Source: Atopobiaceae bacterium
Lineage (GTDB): Bacteria; Actinomycetota; Coriobacteriia; Coriobacteriales; Atopobiaceae
Assembly: GCA_902834555.1 (NCBI GenBank)
Contig: CADFJN010000003.1
Coordinates: forward strand, 62,001-126,000
Length of the DNA stretch: 64,000 bases
Direction of reading: 5' to 3'
Part shown: piece by piece, positions 17,215 to 25,435 of the stretch
How the letters are laid out: every line of letters starts with the position of its first letter
Numbering within the stretch: the first letter of the stretch is position 1
Translations under genes and position numbers: made by a program
Notes under the pieces: generated by a model
What the model saw: the letters and a program-made list of their open reading frames with translations, nothing else
Database searches by the model: none
What the model was told of the DNA's origin: nothing

Positions 17215-17711
17215 AGTTGCGCCACGGCCTCGCTCAGTATGTGGCCTTCCATGGCATGGAGCAGCTCGTTGAGCCAGAAACCCTCCCTGAGCTGCGGCGC
17301 ATTGTCCAGCGCGTAGACCCGCAGCGTGTAGGTGTGGTCGCGGTCGGGTGGCTGCGGACCGTTGTAGCGACAGGTGAGGAGCGGGTCACGGCTGCCTACC
17401 AGGCGTGACGCCGAGGAGTTCTTGCCCTGCACCATCCCGGCGAAGCGCTGGTTTGAGGCGTCCTCGGGGAATTTGGTGACGCTCGCAGGGATGTCGCAGG
17501 CGCACCAGTGGATCCAAGGAAAGCCGCACACGGGAATGGAGTCGACGTCGTAGAAGACCACGGCGAGCGTGGCCGCTCCCGCTGGGACGCCCGTGACCTC
17601 GAAGGGGAACGAGCGCGTTGGCGTGCCAGCGTACAGACCGCTCTTGTCGGCATACTTTGCGTAGGAGTCGGGGATGTAGCCGTTCTCGTCGAGCTTCACA
17701 TGCACGTCCAT
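17199..17711 (-). CDS. YbhB/YbcL family Raf-kinase-inhibitor-like protein (PEBP)
   Basis: Protein of 170 residues; the ATG follows AGGAGG. The PEBP fold is shown by TRSFPFEVTGVPAGAATLAVVFYDVDS, the WIHWCACDIP segment with the ligand-pocket His, and YNGPQPPDRDHTYTLRVYALD. Bacterial members are small ligand-binding proteins without an agreed role. Alone on its strand; a 436-bp non-coding region with a long inverted repeat lies upstream. Confidence 0.9.
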   Translation of the reverse strand: MDVHVKLDENGYIPDSYAKYADKSGLYAGTPTRSFPFEVTGVPAGAATLAVVFYDVDSIPVCGFPWIHWCACDIPASVTKFPEDASNQRFAGMVQGKNSSASRLVGSRDPLLTCRYNGPQPPDRDHTYTLRVYALDNAPQLREGFWLNELLHAMEGHILSEAVAQLPARA

Positions 17712-17810
17712 GGTTGCCTCCTGGTGTTGGAATGCCGCGTCTCTCTCGCCCATTGTATCCGTCCCCTCAGCGCTGCCTTCGTCTCCTGCTCCCGCTCTCG
17801 CCTCCATCCA

Positions 17811-17940
17811 CGTTCCCGCCCCTCTCTTTCTTTAGCGGTTTCTGAGAAACGGAGGCCGTGTTTGCCCTGTTGACGGCAAGTGCGATTCTCAAATACCGCT
17901 AAAGAAGGGAGAGGGGGAGTATGGAAGGGAGAAGGGGAAC
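17811..17940. repeat. Imperfect inverted repeat, about 45-bp arms
   Basis: The left arm runs from CGTTCCCG through CTTTAGCGGT to TGAGAA (about 17811-17848). The right arm is its approximate complement from TTCTCA through ACCGCTAAAG to GGGGAACG (about 17885-17940). TTCTTTAGCGGT/ACCGCTAAAGAA is perfect. This could be a miniature inverted-repeat element or a long hairpin RNA. No coding capacity. Confidence 0.55.
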
Positions 17941-18013
17941 GTAGCGCCGAGGGAGCTGTGGTGCCGTGGGAGCTGCGATGAAGTGCGGCTAGGACCGCGA
18001 GGTCAGGGGCGCA

Positions 18014-18022
18014 TGCTAGAAT
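18014..18022 (+). promoter_or_regulatory. Extended -10 promoter element of the ABC lipoprotein operon
   Basis: TGCTAGAAT matches an extended -10 (TGn plus TAGAAT) 125 bp upstream of the lipoprotein ATG. No clear -35, as often tolerated with extended -10 sites. Confidence 0.4.
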
Positions 18023-18147
18023 TACCTCGCCTGACGCGAGGCCCGCTGCGGCCGGACGAAAGGCTCCAAATACCGGTCGCACGCACGCGACCCACCACAG
18101 ACGAGAGGCGCCCGCCCTGCGGCGCCGACAACATGTGAGGAGAAGCC

Positions 18148-19242
18148 ATGCTCAAGGACACCAATCTCACCCGTCGCCAGGCGCTCGCCGCGTTTGGCTC
18201 CATCACCGCCGGCCTTGCGCTTGCGGCCTGCGGCACCAGCCAGACGCAGCCCGCGGACACCGCCTCTACCAGCGACAACTCGTCCTCCTCGGACGCTTCC
18301 GCCGCCACCGAGGACGTGACCGTCCGCGTGGCCTCCCTCAAGGGCCCCACCACCATCGGTCTGGTTTCGATGATGGACACCACCTCCGGCATCCCCACCG
18401 AGGACGCGCCCACCGAGCCTGCCGAGGGTTCCACGGGCATCACCTACTCCTATACGATCTCCGGCGCGGCTGACCAGGTCCTTCCGCTGGTCATCCAGGG
18501 CGAGACGGACATCGCCCTCGTGCCCTCCAACGTGGCCTCGGTCCTCTACAACAAGACCAGTGGCGGCATTCGCGTGATCGACGTCAACACGCTGGGAGTC
18601 CTCTCCGTGGTCACCGGCGACGCCTCCGTCGAGCAGTTTGAGGACCTCGCCGGTCACACCGTCTACCTCTCCGGCCAGGGCGCCAGCCCCGAGTACACGC
18701 TCAACTACCTTCTCGACCAGGCCGGCATCAAGGACCAGGTGACCATCGAGTTCAAGAGCGAGCACAGCGAGTGCGCGGCCGCCATCCAGGCCGACCCCAC
18801 GGCCGTCGCCATCCTGCCCGAGCCCTTCACCACGGCGACGCTGGCCAAGGACTCCTCGCTCTTTGCTCCCGTGAGCCTCACCGACGTCTGGGATCGCTAC
18901 GCCGGCGGCTCGGGCAGTCAGTTCGTGATGGGCGTGACCATCGCCCGCTCGGAGTTTGTGGACGAGCACCCCGCGGCCATCGCGGACTTCCTCTCTCGCC
19001 ACGCCGAGTCCGTCGACACCGTGAACGGCGATCCGGCCGCCGTGGCGCCGCTGGTGGTGAAGGCGGGCATCGTGCCAAGCGAGGCAATCGCCGAGAAGGC
19101 CATCCCCAAGTGCAACATCGTGTGCACCACGGGCGAGGACATGCGCTCGGCGCTCTCCGGCTACCTGCAGGTTCTCTACGACGCCGATGCCTCCTCGGTG
19201 GGCGGCGCTCTTCCCGGCGACGACTTCTACTACGTGGCCTAG
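18148..19242 (+). CDS. ABC transporter substrate-binding lipoprotein (NitT/TauT/ThiY-like)
   Basis: Protein of 364 residues; the ATG follows TGAGGAGAAGCC. N-terminus has a twin-arginine-like RRQALAAFG and the lipobox LALAAC, then a Ser/Asp/Thr-rich linker. The binding domain shows features of the NMT1/SsuA group: ETDIALVPSNVASVLYNKTSGG and SGQGASPEYTLNYLLDQAG. These proteins bind nitrate, taurine/sulfonates or thiamine precursors; the ligand is not identifiable here. The next gene, 12 bp downstream, encodes the fused permease-ATPase, so the two form a complete importer. Confidence 0.9.
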   Translation: MLKDTNLTRRQALAAFGSITAGLALAACGTSQTQPADTASTSDNSSSSDASAATEDVTVRVASLKGPTTIGLVSMMDTTSGIPTEDAPTEPAEGSTGITYSYTISGAADQVLPLVIQGETDIALVPSNVASVLYNKTSGGIRVIDVNTLGVLSVVTGDASVEQFEDLAGHTVYLSGQGASPEYTLNYLLDQAGIKDQVTIEFKSEHSECAAAIQADPTAVAILPEPFTTATLAKDSSLFAPVSLTDVWDRYAGGSGSQFVMGVTIARSEFVDEHPAAIADFLSRHAESVDTVNGDPAAVAPLVVKAGIVPSEAIAEKAIPKCNIVCTTGEDMRSALSGYLQVLYDADASSVGGALPGDDFYYVA

Positions 19243-19254
19243 GCCGCAACCAGC

Positions 19255-20679
19255 GTGTCTGTCGAGAAGGACAAGGCTCCCGTGACCCCGCGCGACGCGC
19301 TGCGCCGCGCAGGTGCCGTTGCCTTCTGGCTCCTCGCGTGGCAGCTGGCGAGCATGGCCGTTGGCTCCGAGCTCCTGCTTGCCGGACCCGCAGCCGTGCT
19401 TGCGCGTCTGGCACAGCTCGTTCCCACGGCCGCTTTCTGGTCCACGGTGGGCTTCTCGCTGGCGAGAATTGCCGCGGGCTTTGCCGCTGCCTTCGCGCTT
19501 GGCCTGGTACTGGGCCTTGCTGCGAACCGCTGGCACGCGCTGGCCGAGCTTCTCGCCCCAGCGGTGAGCTTCCTCAAGAGCGTGCCCATTGTCTGCGTGA
19601 TTGTGCTGTTGCTCATGTGGGTGGGGTCTGCGCGCGTCTCGGCCATCGCGGTCTTTCTCGCCGTGTTTCCCGCCATCTACTTCAGCGTGCTGGAGGGGCG
19701 CGATTCGGCAAACCCCAGCCTGGGCGAGCTGCTCCGCGTGATGGGCGTGCCCGGCTGGCGCCGCTTCCTGGCAGACACCTGGCAGCAGCTCCTCCCGTAC
19801 CTTGTGGCAACGTGCAGGAACGCCTGTGGCATGGCCTGGAAGGCGGGCGTGGCCGCCGAGCTCATCGGCAGTCCGCGCGGCTCCATGGGCGAGCGTATCT
19901 ACCAGGCAAAGCTTCTGCTCGAGACCGGCGACCTCTTTGCGTGGACCATCGTGGTTGTGGCGCTTTCGTGGGCGTGCGAGAAGGCCTTCCTGGCGCTGCT
20001 GCGCGCAACCGGCGGCTGGGCGCTTGCGGCAAGCGTGCCGCGGCCTGCGGCGGCGCAGCACCGTCAGCCAGTGCCCGCGCCGGCGCCCGCGGGAATCTTG
20101 CTCGACGACGTGACCCTGGGCTACGACGGCGCGCCGGTTGCTACCTGCAACCTTGCGCTGGCGGCAGGCTCGCGCACGGTGCTCGCCGATCCCTCCGGCG
20201 CTGGCAAGACCACGCTGGTGCGCACGGTCTGCGGACTTCTCGCCCCGCTCTCGGGGCGCGTGCAGGTGCCGGGAGCGGGTGCGCTCTCCGTGCAGTTCCA
20301 GGACACCCGGCTGGTGGAGGCAATGACTGCCGAGCAGAACGTGCTGCTCTGCTCGGCGGGCGCGCTCTCGGCGGACGAGGCGCACGCGCTTCTGGCTGAG
20401 CTACTGCCCGAGGACGCGCTGGGCCGGCCGGTCTCGGAGCTCTCTGGTGGGCAGCGTCGCCGCGTGGAGCTGGCGCGGGCGCTCGCACATCCCGGCGCGG
20501 CCGTTGTTCTGGACGAGCCCTTTGCCTCGTTAGACACTGCCTCGCACCAGGCGGCGGCGGCCTTTGTGCTGCGCCATCTGGGCGGTCGCACGCTGCTTGT
20601 GGCCTCGCACGCCCCCGGTGACACGGAACTTCTCCACGCAGTGCCCGCGCGCCTGGGAAACGTGCGCGGTGAGGGGTAG
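19255..20679 (+). CDS. Fused ABC transporter permease and ATPase (SsuC-SsuB-like)
   Basis: A single 474-residue frame combines two proteins normally encoded separately. Residues 1-250 are a BPD_transp_1 permease with about six membrane segments and an EAA loop (GVPGWRRFLADTWQQLLPYL). After a Pro/Ala linker (RPAAAQHRQPVPAPAPA) comes an ABC ATPase with Walker A DPSGAGKTTL, signature LSGGQRRRVELARAL, Walker B AVVLDEPFASLD and H-loop His in VASHAP. Walker A begins with Asp where Gly is standard. The start is GTG with a weak binding site. The import complex would be a homodimer served by the upstream lipoprotein. Confidence 0.9.
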   Translation: MSVEKDKAPVTPRDALRRAGAVAFWLLAWQLASMAVGSELLLAGPAAVLARLAQLVPTAAFWSTVGFSLARIAAGFAAAFALGLVLGLAANRWHALAELLAPAVSFLKSVPIVCVIVLLLMWVGSARVSAIAVFLAVFPAIYFSVLEGRDSANPSLGELLRVMGVPGWRRFLADTWQQLLPYLVATCRNACGMAWKAGVAAELIGSPRGSMGERIYQAKLLLETGDLFAWTIVVVALSWACEKAFLALLRATGGWALAASVPRPAAAQHRQPVPAPAPAGILLDDVTLGYDGAPVATCNLALAAGSRTVLADPSGAGKTTLVRTVCGLLAPLSGRVQVPGAGALSVQFQDTRLVEAMTAEQNVLLCSAGALSADEAHALLAELLPEDALGRPVSELSGGQRRRVELARALAHPGAAVVLDEPFASLDTASHQAAAAFVLRHLGGRTLLVASHAPGDTELLHAVPARLGNVRGEG

Positions 20680-20692
20680 CACTTCGGCTCGC

Positions 20693-22099
20693 TTACTTTT
20701 CGTACATCTGGTTAAGCGTCACGAGCAGCACGTCTTTACGGCTCTTGCATTTCTCGACAGTCCCCTGCGAGACGCTCTTTTTGGTAAAGAGCATGATGCC
20801 CTCTGTCGCATATCCCTTTATCAGGTTCCGTTTGCCGTCGAGGTCGGCAAGCTCGCTCGTCTCGTCAAACTCTTCTCGGTACTTGCATTCGCCGATAAGC
20901 ATCTTGCGCTCTATGGGGTCTGCAGCAATGACTTCGATGTCGTCTTGTGCGTGCGTGCTGGGATTAGTTCCCCACCAGCTGCCCAAACGCGTCACGGCAA
21001 TGGCGAGCTGGCCTGCCCGTGCCTGCTCGCCCAGCCACTCGAGGCACAGTCGCTCGAAGCGGTGCCCCAGGTAGTCAGTAAGCTGCTGCTCTGGAAGGCG
21101 ATGGGCAAGGGTATCGCCAAAGCCCCCTTCAATGTCGCTGACTCGGGGCATGACAAAGCGGAACCAGAAGTCATAACAAGCGTCGCAGATTCGGTAGATT
21201 CCGTGCTTGCTTGAACGCTCGTTCTCTCCAAACGGCGTGACCTTCTCGATGATGCCAAGCTGGCAAAGAGATGAGAGGTACTTGGGAATCGTGGTCGCGT
21301 CTACACCGACTTTGTCTGCCATAAGCTTTGTCCGGTTTGCTCCTCCGGCAATTGCGCGGAGGAGGGATGCATAGAGCGCTGGCTCTGAGAACTCCTGACG
21401 CAGAAGTCCATATGGCTCGTCAAAGAGAAATCCTGAAGGATTGAAGTAGAGGTCTGCAAGGTTGCCCCTAAATCCGCGATGGGGATCTACCTGCTCTAGG
21501 TAGTAGGGGACTCCTCCAAAGCAGCCGTAATACTCGAACTGCTCCTGCGGAGAAAGACCGGGAAACATCTGGGCGGCTTCAAGGTAGCCCAGCGGGCCAA
21601 TCTTCATCTGGGCGGTTCGCCTGCCGTAAAGTGGGCTCTTTCTTCCCAATACGTCGCTCTCCATAAAGCCCTCGTTGCTGCCGCAGAGCATTACGAACAC
21701 TTCCGTTTGCTTGAAGACGTGGTCGATGGTGACCTGCAGCGCGGAGGGAATGGACTCGTTTCTCTGCGCGGCATAGGGGAGTTCGTCGAACGCGAACACA
21801 AAGCGCTCACGCTTGCCTCGCTCCGCGATGAACCCGAAGGCATCCGCCCATGTGGCAAACGAACCTGCAGTGGCGGGCAGGTCGAAGAATGAGTAGACGG
21901 CGCGGCTAAAGTCCGCGAGGTTGTCCTTGTCGGCCTGGTCTAGCGCCGTGAAGAAGAGCGTGCGCTTGTTCTCGCAGAACTTGGAGATGAGTGTCGTCTT
22001 GCCAACGCGTCTACGCCCGTACACAACGACGAGCTGGAACTTCTCGGTTGCGTAAAGCTGTTCGAGCTGCGTGAGCTCTCTTTGGCGCCCAACAAACAC
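20693..22099 (-). CDS. ATPase of the archaeal-ATPase/DUF234 family
   Basis: Protein of 468 residues. The GTG start is preceded by GGAGG. N-terminus MFVGRQRELTQLEQLY and Walker A VYGRRRVGKTTLISKF mark the archaeal-type AAA ATPase; FVFAFDELPY is Walker B. A winged-helix segment follows, then a C-terminal DUF234 region whose DDIEVIAADPIERKMLIGECKY resembles the D..ExK core of PD-(D/E)xK nucleases. Such genes occur in variable regions of archaea and anaerobic bacteria; function unproven. Two hairpin repeats and a palindrome lie directly upstream. Confidence 0.88.
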   Translation of the reverse strand: MFVGRQRELTQLEQLYATEKFQLVVVYGRRRVGKTTLISKFCENKRTLFFTALDQADKDNLADFSRAVYSFFDLPATAGSFATWADAFGFIAERGKRERFVFAFDELPYAAQRNESIPSALQVTIDHVFKQTEVFVMLCGSNEGFMESDVLGRKSPLYGRRTAQMKIGPLGYLEAAQMFPGLSPQEQFEYYGCFGGVPYYLEQVDPHRGFRGNLADLYFNPSGFLFDEPYGLLRQEFSEPALYASLLRAIAGGANRTKLMADKVGVDATTIPKYLSSLCQLGIIEKVTPFGENERSSKHGIYRICDACYDFWFRFVMPRVSDIEGGFGDTLAHRLPEQQLTDYLGHRFERLCLEWLGEQARAGQLAIAVTRLGSWWGTNPSTHAQDDIEVIAADPIERKMLIGECKYREEFDETSELADLDGKRNLIKGYATEGIMLFTKKSVSQGTVEKCKSRKDVLLVTLNQMYEK

Positions 22100-22137
22100 A
22101 ATGGCCTCCTCGTTTGCTCGAGCCCCTTTGTTTTATG

Positions 22138-22181
22138 CCGCTGCGTTTGGCGGCGGGTATTCCGCTACGTTTGGCAGCGGG
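22138..22181. repeat. Two tandem 24-bp hairpin repeats upstream of DUF234 ATPase
   Basis: CCGCTGCGTTTGGCGGCGGG and CCGCTACGTTTGGCAGCGGG lie 24 bp apart. Each folds on itself (CCGCT/AGCGG in the second). They lie 39 to 82 bp upstream of the ATPase start. Confidence 0.6.
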
Positions 22182-22202
22182 ATCTACATTATTCTACAAA
22201 GA

Positions 22203-22222
22203 ATTATTCTCCTGAGAATAAT
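22203..22222. promoter_or_regulatory. Palindromic operator-like site
   Basis: ATTATTCTC-CT-GAGAATAAT is a perfect 9-bp palindrome in an AT-rich patch, unlike the GC-rich surroundings. It lies between the regulator gene ending at 22296 and the DUF234 ATPase gene. Best read as a repressor operator for the ATPase gene; a weak terminator for the regulator is the alternative. Confidence 0.45.
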
Positions 22223-22295
22223 ATTTGCGGAAAGGGCGGCAGCTTGAAGGGCTGGGCGTTGTCGTCAAGCGGATATTCCAGTCGCCGAGACGTGC

Positions 22296-22538
22296 CTACT
22301 TCGAGTACGCCGCCCGTACGCTGACGCCGGGAATGGCGCCAATGCGCCCGGCCAGCGCCGCAATAGCGTCTTGCGGCGCGTCGACAGCCACGGAGATAAT
22401 GTTCATGTGCCGCTTGGGATAGGGGATGCCCATGCGCCCAATGATAATGCCGGCGCTTTCGTGCAGCACCTCGTTGAGGTGCGCGACCGAGTCCGGGTCC
22501 TCCACGATGATGCCCAGCACCGCTACGCGCGTCTCCAT
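22296..22538 (-). CDS. Putative iron-only hydrogenase system regulator (TM1266 family)
   Basis: Small protein of 80 residues with a ferredoxin-like/ACT-type fold. The sequence METRVAVLGIIVEDP, then LNEVLHESAGIIIGRMGIPY and ISVAVDAPQDAIAALAGRIGAIPGV, closely matches the TM1266-like family found with FeFe-hydrogenase genes. Start chosen at ATG 22538 because the only longer start is a TTG without a binding site. No hydrogenase gene lies in the window, so the link is family-based only. Confidence 0.82.
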   Translation of the reverse strand: METRVAVLGIIVEDPDSVAHLNEVLHESAGIIIGRMGIPYPKRHMNIISVAVDAPQDAIAALAGRIGAIPGVSVRAAYSK

Positions 22539-22587
22539 GTCTGCCCCCGTGGCCTGCGTTTCTCTCAGCTTCAACCGACAGAATACG

Positions 22588-22720
22588 CGCCTCCGGCGAG
22601 GCAGTGTCGCCGGAAGGCTCCGTATGTTGCAAATCGCGCCATAGGGGAGGCTCCGGCGACAAAAAATCGCCGGAGAGGGGGTTTCTGCGACAATCCGCGC
22701 AAAACGTGCCCCTCCGGCGA
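22588..22720. repeat. Cluster of CTCCGGCGA repeats, including a perfect hairpin
   Basis: CTCCGGCGA occurs at 22591, 22651 and 22712. The first two are followed by complementary arms: TCGCCGGA at 22607 and TCGCCGGAG at 22667-22675. The middle hairpin is perfect with a 7-nt A-rich loop and probably terminates helD transcripts. Spacing is about 60 bp. Confidence 0.6.
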
Positions 22721-22745
22721 CAAACGCCCGTGCCGACCCCGCGCC

Positions 22746-24866
22746 CTACCGCGCGAGAAGCGGCGTCAGCGCTCCCTGCGACACAATCGTGACCTCGTGC
22801 ATCGCGCGGCTGATGGCGGTGTAGAGCCTGCGGCGCGCAAGCGGGGTGTCGGGGTAGACCTCGGCCTGCGCGTCGGGCACCACCACGTGGTCAAACTCGA
22901 GTCCTTTTGCCAGGCGCAGGTCCATGAGCACCACGCCGCTTGCCGGCATGAGCGAGTTGCGGTCCACAAGCTGCACGCGCTCACCCAGCTGCTTCGAGAG
23001 CCAGTTGGCGCGTGCGGCGTCGGCGGCGACGATGGCGGTGAGGCCCTCCTCGCCCGCGGCCGCATCGGCAATGCGTGCCAGCTCGGCCACGTAGTGCCCC
23101 GCGTCACCGTCCGCAACCTCCACAACGCACGGCGGCGTGCCCGCGCGCTGCACCGAGGTGAGGCGCGCACGCTCGTTCAGCGGCAGAAGGCTCGTGAACA
23201 GCTCTGTTATCTCGGGGCTCGAGCGGTAGCTGGTGAGAAGCTCGCAGGTCTCGACCTCGCCATGCGTGGTCGAGAAGATCTGGCGCACCTGGTCGAAGGT
23301 CGCCGTGCCCTCGCGGATGGCCTGGTGCTCGTCGCCCAGCAGCATGAAGTGGGCGCGCGGGAAGTAGCGCGCAAGCACCATGAGCTGCGTCACGGTGTAG
23401 TCCTGCACCTCGTCCACCATCACGTAGCGTGCGGACTTCTCGCCGCCGCCCATCACCAGCAGCTTGAGGTAGACCCACTCGGCCGCCGTGAGCGCGTTCT
23501 TGCCCAGCACGCGCATGCCAATACGGTCGATGCGCAGCCAGTTGCCGCGCTCGATCTCGTCGTGCGCGCCGGAGAAGAGATGTCGCACGTAGGTGAGGGC
23601 GTAGGCGGAGCACTCATCGTCGTCGGCGGGGCTTATCGTCTGGCCAAAGACCTCGACCTGCTCCTCCACGTCCAGGCCGAGCATCTCCTCCCAGACCTCC
23701 TCGCTCTTTGAGAGCGCCGCGAGCTTGCGGTCCAGGCGGTCGTGCAGCTCGTCCTTCACCAGCGCGGTGAGGCGCGGGCCAACGGGGATCTGCGAGAACT
23801 TTGCCACGGCGCCCGCCACCGAGGACGCTTTGAGCATCACGCGCTCGCCGCAGCGAACCTCGCGCAGGTCATCGGGCTCAAGCGTCATCGTGCGTACGCC
23901 CTCCTCAAGGCGCGCGAGCTCCTCCGGGTCTCCGTCGCGACCATCGCCGCGCTCGGAGAGGCCCAGGCTGGCGAGAAAGCCGCGCCACGTGAAGATGCGC
24001 GGGTTCTTCTCGCCCATGCTTGGCAGCACCGTGTCGATGTAGTGGCGGAAGACGTCGTTGGGCGTGAAGAGGAAGATCTGGTCGGCCGAGAGGGTCTTAC
24101 GCTCCTGGTAGAAGAGGTACGCCACGCGCTGTAGCAGCACCGAGGTCTTGCCCGAGCCAGCGATGCCGCTCACGAGAAGCACAGGCACGTCCTCGTGGCG
24201 AATGACCGCGTTCTGCTCGCGCTGGATGGTCGCGGTGATGGCCGCGAGCTTCTCGGAGTGGTGCTTCTTGAGCGCGCCAAGCAGCAGCGAGTCCTCGATG
24301 GCCACGGTGGTGTCGAAGTATGAGTTGAGCACGTCGCGCGTGATGTCAAACTGGCGGCGCAGCAGCAGGTTGACGGTGCGGGTGCGGCCGTCAACCTGGT
24401 AGGAGGTGGGGCCCATCTCCTGGTTGTAGTAGGTCTCGGCCACGGGGCTGCGCCAGTCCACGATGAGCGGGCGCTTATGCTCGTCGGTCATGCCCGCGGC
24501 GCCAATGTAGACGTCGCGCGGTGGACGGCCGGGGCGCATCTCGAGCGTGACCTTGGCGAAGTAGGGCTGGCGCAGCAGCAGGAGCACGCGCTGCAGCTTC
24601 TCGACGGTGAAGTCGTGGTACTGGTTGTATGTGTCGATGACCGAGTTGAGCGTCTCGATGGCGGCGAGCGTCTCCATTGTCTCGTCGGTGCCGCCAAAGT
24701 CGGGGCGAATCTCCTCGCTCATCTCGCGAAGGTCGTTCGCGGCGCCCTTGTGGCTGGTCTCAATCTCCTCGGTGAGGGTGTCGCGCAAGGCGCAGAGCTG
24801 GGCGTATATCGCGCTCAGGTGGTCCTGCTCCTCACGGAACGTTGCGTCGTGCGTCTCGTCTGCCAT
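22746..24866 (-). CDS. helD: HelD-like UvrD/Rep family helicase
   Basis: Protein of 706 residues of the HelD group, which in Gram-positive bacteria removes stalled RNA polymerase. The N-terminal antiparallel coiled coil (EEQDHLSAIYAQLCALRDTL onward) is followed by YIGAAGMTDEHKRPLIVDWRSPVAETYY, a HelD hallmark. Walker A is GIAGSGKT (234-241), Walker B MVDEVQDYT, and late helicase motifs include LLTSYRSSPEIT and LYTAISRAMHEVTIV. Stands alone on its strand with a hairpin downstream. Confidence 0.92.
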   Translation of the reverse strand: MADETHDATFREEQDHLSAIYAQLCALRDTLTEEIETSHKGAANDLREMSEEIRPDFGGTDETMETLAAIETLNSVIDTYNQYHDFTVEKLQRVLLLLRQPYFAKVTLEMRPGRPPRDVYIGAAGMTDEHKRPLIVDWRSPVAETYYNQEMGPTSYQVDGRTRTVNLLLRRQFDITRDVLNSYFDTTVAIEDSLLLGALKKHHSEKLAAITATIQREQNAVIRHEDVPVLLVSGIAGSGKTSVLLQRVAYLFYQERKTLSADQIFLFTPNDVFRHYIDTVLPSMGEKNPRIFTWRGFLASLGLSERGDGRDGDPEELARLEEGVRTMTLEPDDLREVRCGERVMLKASSVAGAVAKFSQIPVGPRLTALVKDELHDRLDRKLAALSKSEEVWEEMLGLDVEEQVEVFGQTISPADDDECSAYALTYVRHLFSGAHDEIERGNWLRIDRIGMRVLGKNALTAAEWVYLKLLVMGGGEKSARYVMVDEVQDYTVTQLMVLARYFPRAHFMLLGDEHQAIREGTATFDQVRQIFSTTHGEVETCELLTSYRSSPEITELFTSLLPLNERARLTSVQRAGTPPCVVEVADGDAGHYVAELARIADAAAGEEGLTAIVAADAARANWLSKQLGERVQLVDRNSLMPASGVVLMDLRLAKGLEFDHVVVPDAQAEVYPDTPLARRRLYTAISRAMHEVTIVSQGALTPLLAR

Positions 24867-24987
24867 GCGTCCTCCCAGTGCCCGGCACGAAAGCGTGACG
24901 GACTATTGTAGCGCGAGAGGAGCGGGCGGCGCGAGCCGGCACGGCGCCGGCGGTGCGACGTAGGTGCGGCGAGAAGGACCGCCGGCG

Positions 24988-25338
24988 CTAGGCCGTGGCG
25001 TCCTTGCCGGTCACGATGCGTACGGTGCAGGAGGGGAAGCCCCCGGCGTTCGAGTACGTCACGGTGCAGGGAACGCGGTTGGGGAGCGCCTTGGGGTCGA
25101 GGCCTGCTCCCAGCGCCAGCGCGCCCATCTCCTTTGCGTTGATGCGGCCCACCAGTTCCTCGAAGACCTGGCAGCGCCAGGTGGAGCCAATGCCCAGTGG
25201 GCCCTTCTCGCGCACGAACTCCCCGGGAGCCGAGGTGACGGAGTGCTTTGTCATCTCGAGGCCGGCAGTCAGGACCATCGTGGTGCTCTCAAAGACAAAC
25301 TCCTCGAGTCTCTCGGGCTCGCGCCTACGTGCGGACAT
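24988..25338 (-). CDS. Hypothetical protein (116 aa)
   Basis: Start chosen at the ATG after AAGGAG at 25338; the frame is open further upstream only because it lies antisense to the next gene. The sequence has an amphipathic beginning (RLEEFVFESTTMVLTAGLEM) and a conserved-looking end (PNRVPCTVTYSNAGGFPSCTVRIVTGKDA). No signal peptide or membrane segment. It lies 97 bp downstream of engB and may share its transcript. Family not recognised. Confidence 0.7.
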   Translation of the reverse strand: MSARRREPERLEEFVFESTTMVLTAGLEMTKHSVTSAPGEFVREKGPLGIGSTWRCQVFEELVGRINAKEMGALALGAGLDPKALPNRVPCTVTYSNAGGFPSCTVRIVTGKDATA

Positions 25339-25435
25339 GCGTGTCTCCTTGGTGCGTTGGTGTTCTCGATGCGGGCGCCGCGCCGCGTTGCGGCTGGTCG
25401 CGCCGCGCGGGGCTGCCGGTCGCGCAGTGCGTCGG

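Larger units (their letters stand above)
17712..18147. other. Gene-free region with a long imperfect inverted repeat and a structured leader
   Basis: This 436-bp region separates divergent genes. Its left half carries an inverted repeat (17811-17940, listed separately). Its right half carries an extended -10 (TGCTAGAAT, 18014-18022) followed by three hairpins: CCTCG/CGAGG at 18025-18041, GGTCGC/GCGACC at 18075-18092 and GGCGCC/GGCGCC at 18107-18126. The hairpin series in the 5' leader of the ABC operon could be a riboswitch or attenuator, but I match it to no known class, including TPP. No convincing open reading frame. Confidence 0.5.

Noticed and set aside
18022..20385. 787-residue open frame on the minus strand
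   Set aside because: It runs antisense to two clear ABC transporter genes; its His/Arg/Gly-rich translation is a typical GC-rich shadow.
22371..23711. 446-residue plus-strand open frame
   Set aside because: Antisense shadow of helD; composition and lack of any domain argue against a gene.
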